From Lentinus brumalis (taxonomy: Eukaryota > Basidiomycota > Agaricomycetes > Polyporales > Polyporaceae): DNA of 64,000 bases. Location of the stretch: assembly GCA_001792895.1 (NCBI GenBank), contig MARA01000001.1, positions 434,001 to 498,000 on the forward strand, read 5' to 3'. Below the pieces are notes generated by a model. It saw only the letters and a list, made by a program, of their open reading frames with translations. It was not told where the DNA came from and did no database searches. A program made the translations under genes and the position numbers. Shown here piece after piece: positions 44,401 through 53,231 of the stretch. How positions within the stretch are numbered: position 1 is the first letter of the stretch; each line of letters opens with the position of its first letter.

Positions 44401-45757
44401 CTAGTACACAACGGACATGTCGGTGCTCACCATAGCCAGACGGGGCAAACGCGATGCTGTCGTCATTAATTGCCTGCGGAACGGGGATTGAGCGAAGTAA
44501 TCGGATCATCCCAGTCCCTGCCTCTCCCACACGGCCGAGTGTCCACTGTCTCATATCGCAGAGGTTCCTGGCGCCAGGACGTATCGATATCCCATCCGGC
44601 CGCAGAAAACTTACGTTACGTACGTACGTCGAGCCGAGCCGAGTTCTGCAATAGCCCTACTCATTTCTAGCAGACATATTTTTTGAGGCTGTGCGTGGGG
44701 GCTCGAGCCGAGCTGATGTGACTGACCTCCCGTTGCCGAGCAGCAAAAGCTCGTCCCTCCCCTCCAGGAATATGTCGTATATCGGCGTCGAAGATCTGTG
44801 TGGTATATTAGCCGAGGGGGACGTCGAGAGGGAGGACGAGGGAGGCGAGGGAGGACGGCGGTGGCTGGCAGTGGGATGCCCGACGCGCGTTTTGGCGCTG
44901 GCGCGCCCGCCTTCGCCGAATGAGGCAGGTGCCTCTCGGCTGGGCTCCTCGCCCGTGCACTCCTCCGCGTACGCGTCCCGGACGTGTTCTCAGCGCACAA
45001 ATGAATCTTTTAGATATTATACGGTACATTACACGTAGATACAAAGTTTCAAAGCAAATGACCCAGAATTGCGACCGTCATGTGCAGTGGCACATCGGTA
45101 GCTCGCTAACAATAGGCGCCCGAAGGGACGTCGTACGCGTATGGGTCGCGTCGACGTCCCCTTGGGACGCGCGACGCGCGATTCAAACGGGAGGTAGAAT
45201 ATACAATAAAGAGGGTTTATGCAAAGTTTGGGGGCAAAAGAGCGAGGTATGGAGGAAGTAGAGTGGCTCGGAGATGGCAGACCTTGCTCCCAGAGGGTGT
45301 CCTGCCCGAGGGCTTCGCGCACAGTGTGCAGTCCTCGCTTCAGGGCGATACTTGACAGAAAAATTCTGTAAAGGTCCTAACATGTACTCACTGAGTTATA
45401 CGGACTCTTGAGGGCTGCATTCTTTCCAAGCATCCTTGCTCGACACCTCCATCCAAGCCTCTATGCGCCACTGGGCTGCCCTTCAACGCGAAGTTCCCTA
45501 CTTCCTCAGTTCGGCTTCTTCAAGCTATGAGTCGGACCACGGGTAGGCGTGTGTTTGAGACATGCAGTAGCACAGTTTGGCCAGGTTGTAGGTAAAAATG
45601 TCTTACGGGAGTCGATGGGATAGGCGAGGCACTCAGGAAGTGATCATGGTCAGAGACTTATTCGGTAGGTGATCAGATAATCATCTCGCGTTCGAGCGCG
45701 ACTCAGTACTGTAACTCAGTGCTCGGTCGTGCTTCATATTCACACTTCTTCTATGTC
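38466..45757. other. 7.3 kb without a convincing gene
   Basis: Frames here are short and biased. On the minus strand between about 40279 and 41441 a few pieces (FSNGEALGDLVELWSRSTSA, then VLRSDGLTQYATNTLEP) look like eroded exons of one old gene, but stops and frame changes separate them. Simple repeats occur: ggacttt three times at 43511-43531, agagtc units at 43709-43730, tacgtacgtacgt at about 44617. No RNA gene recognised. Confidence 0.45.
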
Positions 45758-46925
45758 ATGCCTCGTCGCTCAGACCTCCGTCTTCGAGAGAAGAAGAAGA
45801 AGGACAAAGCTGTCCGTGCGATCAAACGCCTCGGGGCCTTCCTTCTGCTGGATGCACAAAATCCCTCGGAGGAGTTCACCGCAATCGTGGTCCTTCTCCT
45901 TGCGCGACGGAAGGCCAAAGAATCGCGTTCTCGCCGCTATGGGAGGCGGGGCTCCTATACCGCCCCCAAGATAGACTCTCTCATGCACCACATCATGTAC
46001 GATGCTACGGATCGTTTCTTCAAGGCGTTCATGCGGTGCGTTCAAGTTCCTTACGTCGGAACGGAGTTTCCCTGAGCGTGGTCACTCCAGGATGGACCGG
46101 GAGAATTTCTGGGACCTCAACGACCTCATTGAGCACCATGAGGTCTTCCAATCGAAGGGGCGAAAACCTCAGCGTCCCTCGCACATCCAACTGGCCGCTT
46201 TTCTGTGCTATGTCGGCGGCGAGTCCGGTATTAAGACTGCGGCCTTCACTGCGATTGCTGAAGGGACAGTCTGGACCTACATTGCACGCTCCGTTACCGC
46301 TATACGCTCGCTTCGCGACTTCTTCATCAAGTGGCCGAATGGGCCAGGCCGTGACACGATATCGGAGGGAATGGGGAAGAACTGGCCGGGTTGCATTGGT
46401 TCGTGTGATGGCACCTACATCCCGTCGGCTCTCAAGCCTCTGATAAACGGGTTTGCCTTTTGGTGCCATAAGGGTTTCTATGCGGTGACTGCGGGTTCAC
46501 TACTCATGTCGCAGCCCTGTGCTGACTTGTAGTATCCAGTATGTTCTACAGGCGACTTGCGACCATCGAGGTTTGATTACCTCGTACGACTACGCATGGC
46601 CCGGCTCAGTTCAAGACAGTCGGGTCTTCCGTTTGTCGCATTTGTGGCAGCACAAGGCAGAATATTTCCGCGATCATGAATATATTCTCGTGGACAAAGG
46701 TGAGCCTGCAGACTCGAAATCTCAGACCGCTGTCTGACCTACATGATCATGAAGGCTATCCACTCACAAACCACTCAATCCGTCCATTCCATGACCAAGA
46801 CTTCACGCAGGATGAAGCCGAGAAGAAACGCCGCAAAGAATAGAACCGTCAGCTCTCCAAGCAGCGCGTAAAGATTGAGCATGTGTTCGGCCGCTTGAAG
46901 GGCAGATTTCCCTACTTGCGATGTG
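45758..46925 (+). pseudogene. PIF/Harbinger transposase-like gene, broken
   Basis: Exons 45758-46035, 46091-46484, 46540-46699 and 46755 onward read as a DDE transposase of the PIF/Harbinger type. There is a basic N-terminus (RLREKKKKDKAVRAIKRL), then helix-turn-helix-like SHIQLAAFLCYVGGESG. The DDE residues are in IGSCDGTYIPS (first Asp), YDYAWPGSVQDSRVF (second Asp) and KIEHVFGRLKGRFPYLR (Glu), with YPLTNHSIRPF between. An in-frame TAG at 46841-46843 splits the last exon, and the gene stops abruptly at 46925 where Ty3 gag sequence begins. Either a transposon relic or a once domesticated gene; no terminal inverted repeats were identified. Confidence 0.78.
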
Positions 46926-48255
46926 AGGTCCGAGGGCGGTAGAGACTGGAGCTGTGGCCTGTGTGCGCTGCGACTGAATAAAGGCGTTTGTAAGCGTCTT
47001 GAGAGCTTCGGTAACTTCAGAGAGCTCGGACTTGATGCTCGCGGTCGTCGTAGACGTTGTGGATGGCTGCTCGTCGTAGCGACGGTGCGAGAAGGACGAG
47101 GGAACGGCTGCTTCGAGTACATGGCGGACGGCTTCGGTTACTTGCACGAGAGAATACTGCTGACGAGGATAGAGGACGTTAGGGTGCGTGATACGGAGAC
47201 GTTCGAGTACCTGGCTCCGAAGCGGCTCGCTGATGCCTTGCAGGAACAGCTGGTCGCGCTCGTCCTCGCGTAGGTAGCTCCCAGTGACGAGGAAGCTCGC
47301 GATGTCGCGGAACTTGCGGCTGTAGTCATTGAACTCCTTGATCGAGTGTATGCCGGCCGTGGAGGTCATGCCGACGAGCATGTCGAGGTCTCGGAGTGTG
47401 TAGAGCATTCGACCGCCCTCTCCAATGTATTCGGCTAGAATGACCTTCTTGAAGTCGTCATAGGACTTGAGAGGGTCCGCGAACTCCGGGTAGGACTTCC
47501 AGATTGCCTTCTCCGCGTCAGGGGCGTACCGGACCGCGTGAGCCTTCTTTTCGCGCGGACTGTTGACACCGGCCTGCTGGAAGTTGTACTCGAGGTCCTC
47601 GAAGAAGCCGATTATTGAGCGAGCATCGTTGTTCGGGTCGAAGGAGGGAGCACCAGCACCGCCGCGAGGTGGCATGCGGTAGGGCTGAGCCATGGCTATC
47701 GACTGTGTCTGTAGATGTTGTAGAAGGGTGCCGAGGATGGGGCGGAACGAAGGGAGGTCTGTGCCGGGAAATGTAAGCGGTAGAGTGTGCCACTCGTTGA
47801 GCGGCGCGTCGAGATTGTCAGGGACGGAGGAGAGAGTCGAAGAACGCGAACGCGGAGATGGGGACGCGGCTGGAGTGCGGAAGAGAAGGTCGAGGGCTGC
47901 TGCTTCGTCCGAGCTGCTGTCTTCGTCGGCTAGTTGTCGATGGGTAGCTTCCGGGGAAGGAACAGGCACGAGAAGCTCGTCCTGGTCGTCGAGGGCTTCA
48001 ACGGCTTCTGTGAACGCGGCGCGAACTTCTTCTTGATCAAGGGCACGCTGCTCCGACGCACGGGTCGAGCGAGACGTGGTGGTCGGCTGGTCTTGTTACC
48101 AGACGGCCGGACGTAGAGGGTAGGTCTCTGACGAGGAGGAAGAGACCGAAGACAGTACAGAGGAAGTAGATGAGGAGTTAGGAGGACTCGCCAGGTGGAG
48201 AGGCTCGAAGGTTAGGGTGAAACCTTAGCACTAGACCCTCGCGGTGGGCTCCAAA
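46926..48255 (-). pseudogene. Truncated gag and leader of a second Ty3 copy
   Basis: Same sequence as 55091-56420 apart from one difference seen (47810 c versus 55975 a, Asp versus Tyr codon). It holds the primer-binding site region and the first roughly 350 codons of gag, then ends at aggtccg against the transposase relic. It directly follows the LTR at 48256-49200, so that LTR serves as the 5' LTR of this fragment and the 3' LTR of the full element. Confidence 0.85.
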
Positions 48256-49200
48256 TGATGGACCTGCACGCCGGGGACGTGAGATCGAAGGTGCGAGAGT
48301 CGTCGGGCTTCCACAAGGGGAGACGGAGAGAAGGAGGAGGAGAGAGATGAGAGATGAGAGAGACACTGGGAGGTGTCGAGCTGCAGAAGAACGAGAGACG
48401 TCGCACTTGACGTCGAGCGTGGCGTAGATGGTCGCTATATCGTAGACGTAGATGTCGTAGTCTTTGAAATCGAATTGCTTGTGTTGTTAACGTCGGAATC
48501 GCGCTGTGAAGGGATGAGTATCGCACACACGGGGAGAGGTGGAAACTGGTACATTGAGCAGCGGAGAGCGCGTATTTAATACATGAAGCGTAGACTGGCT
48601 CGAGAGCTGGTAGGACAAATAGCTAGATGAGGATCTGAGACCGACGGCGGTGAGTAAGACGTCGGAGGGAAGGCGGAGGAGAGAGAACGGGCGAGAGCGC
48701 TATGGTCCGGCTAAGCGAGTCGCGCACACGTGATCGTGTCGCGCTCGTCTTCGGGGCGTACTTGTACAGTAGAATGGCCGTCTGCTTTCGTATGGTGTAT
48801 CGTACAGCATCGGGAATTGTCGTGGTATAGTACAGGGACGCGTAATCGAGTTGGATGAGTGGGGAAATGTGAATGAATGGAAGAACTGTCGAGCTGTCGT
48901 CCTAACTGGGCGCGCTCGGAGCTTGTGCGGCCGTTGGGATCTCCTTCGGGAGACGGTGTCGAGTCACCGCTGCGTACTTGGCAGGCCGGCGTAGAGCTTC
49001 GGAGACGTGGTGGGCACCAGGACGAGGAGTGGGCGAGATGCTCGAGGCTTGGGGGCGAGATGAGGATGGAGGCTTCGAGGGATCGCGGTGAAGGAAGGGC
49101 TAGGATCGTGATTGAGTGCGTACCGAGAGCGCGTCGTGCGTCGGTGCGTAGCGTCGCTGTCGTCGCCGGTTACCCGCGCAGCCATGCGTGGTGCGTATCA
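48256..49200 (-). repeat. LTR of Ty3 element (3' LTR of full copy)
   Basis: 945 bp, on the minus strand starting TGATACGCACC and ending GGTCCATCA, i.e. TGAT...ATCA termini. It is preceded by a purine tract and followed by the spacer and primer-binding site of the truncated copy. Confidence 0.92.
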
Positions 49201-49212
49201 CCTCCTCCCTAC
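49201..49212 (-). other. Polypurine tract
   Basis: gtagggaggagg on the minus strand, directly before the TGATAC of the LTR; expected primer for plus-strand cDNA. Confidence 0.8.
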
Positions 49213-49427
49213 TGAACTCTGGACTGTCCACAGTCCAAACGTTCGAGGGGGCCGATGATTGCGCTCTGCGACATTGCGTCGAGTGGGAAGGATGTTATGA
49301 CAGCGTAGAAGTGGGGTACGACGCTTGCACGAATGTAGGGTGTGGTGTGGAAGGGCGTAGACACGATGTGACGGGCTGGAGGACGTACCGGCAAGGACTG
49401 CGTCCTCCCTACTGAGATCCTGACCTT

Positions 49428-52400
49428 CTACTCGCCCAGTTCTTCGTCTGCCTCCAATCCTGCGTGATCCTTCGACTGCTCGGCCTCCTGAACGTTGCTG
49501 GGTTCATCGTCGTCGCCGAGGGAAGTCGAGGCTTCCATTTCGCGAAGTCGAGCGGTGGAGACGTCGAGATGGTCAGCGTCGTCGAGCCACGGAAGCTCAA
49601 TGCGTTCCCGAGCAAGGTATGGAAGAAGACGAAAAGCAGCGATAGGGCGGTCAAGAACAGAGCCGTCTAGCTCGCAGACGATGTAAGCACCGCCTCTGTT
49701 GCGCGAGAGAACGACGTAAGGGCCAAGATACCGGGGTCGCATTTTGCGGTGCAGGGATTTTTCTATCGCGGTGTTCCGGACGAGTACGAGGGCGCCGCGT
49801 TGGAAGTCGAAGTCTCGAATAGTAGCCTCGTGGTCCTTCTCCATTTGACGTGCAGCGCGAAGACGTGCCTCGTATACTTTCGAATGAATGCGTTCGAGGT
49901 CTTCGTGACGGCGTGCAAGGGCTCGTGCTCGGGCTCCAATGAGTTCTTCGGTTGAGACGAGACGATCTGGAGTGGGCATGAGGTACGTTGCCTCGTAGAT
50001 GTCGAGGGGAAGGACGGGATGGCAGCCGGTAGCGGCGAAGTAGGGTGAGCACCCCATGCGGTGTCGTACAGTGATTCGGTCTGCCCATAGTACGTGATAA
50101 ACGTGTTGCGACCACTTGGACTGGTCGCCATCCGCGGCCTTGAATAGAGCTTGTCGCATATCGAGGTGGGGACGTTCTACAATGCCGTTTGCGCGAGAGT
50201 TGTAGCTTGAGATGCGTATGTGACGAATGCTGTAGCGCTTCGCGAGATAATCGAGGGCCTTGATCCATGGTGTCCCATTGTCTGACACAATTTCCGCGAC
50301 AGTGCCCCATCGGCACAAGACGTCCTGAAACAACCAGTCTCCGAGGGCCCGACCAGTTTCGCGACGCAGCGCACGTCCTTCCGCGTATCCCGTGGTCGCA
50401 CAACGTCCGTGAGCGAAGTACTTGAAGCCCGACGAGTTGGGGAGGTGCATAGAGTCGACATGGAATCGTACAAAGATGGAAGGAGGGACAGGTACAGTAG
50501 GCGGGATAAGGATCTGTCGTAGCTGTCGAGTTTGGCATAAATGGCATGTGCGGACGTACCACACGACGTCTGCTTGAAGATGAGGCCACCAGAACCTCTC
50601 GAGGATGAGTGCCGTTGTCGCAAAGGTACCCTTGTGCGCTACATCGTCGTGGGCTTGCCTGAGTATGTTAAGACGATGGTCGGGCCAGACGACGAGCTTG
50701 TCGGGTCCCGACGAACCGCGGCGCCAGAGACGGCCGTCCAGGACGTAGAAGCGAATAGCGTAGCGGTGGAACGAGGCGTACGCTTCGTCGGAAAGCTCGG
50801 GAGGGCGTTCAAGAGTGGTGAGGTACCGGTGGACGTCCAGAAGACGGTCGTCCTCGAGTTGCGCGGCGGTCGAGCGAGGAATGGTGAGTGGAGTGGCTGT
50901 CGGAAGCTCTGGAGGCTCGGTGGATGTAGAGTCTGACTGTACGAATATAGGGAGGGGAAGATATCGACGAGCGCGAAGGATGGGAGGCGACGGGTTGATG
51001 AGCTGCATCAGACCGTTGAGACGGTCTATCCAGTCATCTTCTTCGTCATTCTGTGGTTCATTGTCATCCTGAGGTTGTGGTCTGCGTCGCGAGAGTCCGT
51101 CGGGGCCATGGAGAATACCTGGGACGTGCACAAGCGTGAAGTGGAAGGTTAGTATAGTCACAATCCACCTGTTAATCGACGCGCTCGGGGCTTCGTCTGG
51201 GTTGTTCATCATGCCACGGATGTACTTTGCGTCGACCTCGACCACTAGGTTGCGTATGCCAATCAGGAGACGTTTGCAGGCCTTGAACGACCGGTACAGG
51301 CCGTATATCTCGAGCTTCGCTTGCGAGTACGCGGATTCTCGAGCATTCAGGACAATAGAGCCAAAACGGGAGTAGAATCGACGGAAAGGGTGCTCGAGGT
51401 CGCACTGGGCGAGGAGGTAGCCGATAGCAATGTAGGAGGTGTCAACTGCGAGGATGACTTCGGCAGGAGACGTGTAGTCGATGGGACGAAGGGCAGGGGA
51501 GTGTACGAGGGCATCCTTGAGGTCGTCCATCGAGTCTTGCTGCTCGGGGCCCCATTGGAAGACGGCTCCTTTGCGCGTGAGCTGCGTGAGCGGCCAGGCT
51601 CGCTTTCCAAAATTCTGGATGAACATCCGAGCGACTCCTACGGTCCCGAGGAACGCACGGACGTCCGAGAGGTCGCGGCAAGGTCCCCAGTTGATGACCT
51701 TTGCGTAGTTGCTTGGTTCCGGGACTCGACCAGCGTATGTGCAACGATGTCCGATCACTGTGTACTCGAGGGCGATCAGAATCGACTTGGGACCAGAGAA
51801 CGTACCTCCGGAGTACTTCATGCGCTGTACGATGCGGTTATCGTTGTTGAGATGCTCCCAGACGAACCGGCGGATGCCAGGGTTCTCCGGGATCGTCTCG
51901 CAGTCGCCGTCTGAGTCCTGGAGTTCGTACCGCGTCTTGGGACCTTTTATGGGGACGTCGTCAATGAACGGCTGCGTAAGATGGGGGATCTCGTCTTGTA
52001 GGATGTAACAGACGTCTTCATGGAATATAGGAACCGAATTCGTCCATCCCATGGGCAGGGTGACGAGTCTGCGTGCGCCGAAGGGTGTCTGAAACGTTGT
52101 GAGGTCCCTGGACTCTTCAGCAATCTTCCTCTCGTCGTATCCGACATACAGGTCAAGCGCGGCTCCGCAGGCACGAGCTGCGAAGCTTTCGGCAAGTTGC
52201 TCGGTGAATGGAGGGACTCCGGAGTGCGCAATGGTCACCGCGTTGAGGGGCTCGAGCGAGTGAACAATGCGAAGCGACTTGCCGTCCTTCTTGACCACGC
52301 AGAACCAGCGGGACCTGTACGACGAGTTAGAGGGCTCGTACACACCTGCAGCCTCCTTCCGACGAATGATAGCACAGACTTCGTCGAATAGACCGGGTGG

Positions 52401-53231
52401 AATAGGTATATTACGCTGGACCCATGGTCGGTGCGGAATAGTGGGGATAATAATGGGAGGGAAGAAGTCGTCACGGAACTGACCGCGTTCTGAGTCGTCC
52501 CATGCGAAGGCGTCGTTCTGTTGCATGTAGAGTTGGTGCAGGACCGCTCGTTCATCTGGCAAAAGGAACTGATACTCCGGCATCTTGTCGACCGCTTCCT
52601 TGCGCTCCTGAGTGTATCTTCCCGTCGGAACGAACGGCGGAGGGTGTGGAGAAAGCGGGGGCATGTCTGCGAGAGGATCGCCGACGATGTTTCGTATAAT
52701 GCGAAACTGGTCTGGAAGCGGAGCGAGTACAGGCTTGACCTTCTTTGCGACTGGCTTGTACTTTCGTTTGGCTGCATAGACGGGAGCACACGACGTTGAA
52801 TTGAGCAGGGAAGAGTATGAATTCGGATTAGATGGCTGCATGGAAGGTGTTGAGGGGCAGGGGAAAGAAGCGGATGGCATAGGTGATTTGAGTCGTTCTA
52901 AAACATGGGAATGAATGGAGAAGACGGAAGATGGTCGGGTATTGGTACAGGAGGATGCTGAATGGGACTGCGACGTCGCTAGGAAGACGGGTTCTGGTGT
53001 AGTTGTGTTATAGAGGGTGGCATAGGGAAAGGAAGGGTCCGAGAGCGAGTCTGATCCGAGAGAGGTGGGGTTGCATATGGATAGATAGAGAAGGTCGAGA
53101 TGCAAGTTGGGGTCGAAGGACGAGTCGAGTAGTGAGTATGAATGGAGTGTGAGTGAGTCCGGTTGACCAGGAACCATGTCTAGTACGAGTGCGGCGCGTT
53201 CGTCAGCCCTGATCACATCCTCGAGCCGTAA
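49428..53231 (-). CDS. Ty3 Pol: reverse transcriptase, RNase H, integrase
   Basis: Open for 1262 codons from 53216, and five codons more if entered at the frameshift site (53231). A Ser/Pro-rich 150-residue lead precedes RT (SSYRSRWFCVVKKDGKSLRI, LDLYVGYDERKIAE, LPMGWTNSVPIFHEDV and the catalytic FIDDVPIKGP at about residue 430). RNase H has VILAVDTSYIAIGYLLAQ. Integrase has the HHCC zinc site (HKGTF..., CHLCQTRQ) and the D,D,E core (HVDSMHL, IVSDNGTPW, NGIVERPH), followed by a GPY/F-like module (RYLGPYVVLSRN). No chromodomain is seen; the C-terminus is acidic. There is no ATG at the 5' end (a GTG lies at 53216), which supports expression as a Gag-Pol fusion. Confidence 0.92.
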   Translation of the reverse strand, partial: LRLEDVIRADERAALVLDMVPGQPDSLTLHSYSLLDSSFDPNLHLDLLYLSICNPTSLGSDSLSDPSFPYATLYNTTTPEPVFLATSQSHSASSCTNTRPSSVFSIHSHVLERLKSPMPSASFPCPSTPSMQPSNPNSYSSLLNSTSCAPVYAAKRKYKPVAKKVKPVLAPLPDQFRIIRNIVGDPLADMPPLSPHPPPFVPTGRYTQERKEAVDKMPEYQFLLPDERAVLHQLYMQQNDAFAWDDSERGQFRDDFFPPIIIPTIPHRPWVQRNIPIPPGLFDEVCAIIRRKEAAGVYEPSNSSYRSRWFCVVKKDGKSLRIVHSLEPLNAVTIAHSGVPPFTEQLAESFAARACGAALDLYVGYDERKIAEESRDLTTFQTPFGARRLVTLPMGWTNSVPIFHEDVCYILQDEIPHLTQPFIDDVPIKGPKTRYELQDSDGDCETIPENPGIRRFVWEHLNNDNRIVQRMKYSGGTFSGPKSILIALEYTVIGHRCTYAGRVPEPSNYAKVINWGPCRDLSDVRAFLGTVGVARMFIQNFGKRAWPLTQLTRKGAVFQWGPEQQDSMDDLKDALVHSPALRPIDYTSPAEVILAVDTSYIAIGYLLAQCDLEHPFRRFYSRFGSIVLNARESAYSQAKLEIYGLYRSFKACKRLLIGIRNLVVEVDAKYIRGMMNNPDEAPSASINRWIVTILTFHFTLVHVPGILHGPDGLSRRRPQPQDDNEPQNDEEDDWIDRLNGLMQLINPSPPILRARRYLPLPIFVQSDSTSTEPPELPTATPLTIPRSTAAQLEDDRLLDVHRYLTTLERPPELSDEAYASFHRYAIRFYVLDGRLWRRGSSGPDKLVVWPDHRLNILRQAHDDVAHKGTFATTALILERFWWPHLQADVVWYVRTCHLCQTRQLRQILIPPTVPVPPSIFVRFHVDSMHLPNSSGFKYFAHGRCATTGYAEGRALRRETGRALGDWLFQDVLCRWGTVAEIVSDNGTPWIKALDYLAKRYSIRHIRISSYNSRANGIVERPHLDMRQALFKAADGDQSKWSQHVYHVLWADRITVRHRMGCSPYFAATGCHPVLPLDIYEATYLMPTPDRLVSTEELIGARARALARRHEDLERIHSKVYEARLRAARQMEKDHEATIRDFDFQRGALVLVRNTAIEKSLHRKMRPRYLGPYVVLSRNRGGAYIVCELDGSVLDRPIAAFRLLPYLARERIELPWLDDADHLDVSTARLREMEASTSLGDDDEPSNVQEAEQSKDHAGLEADEELGE

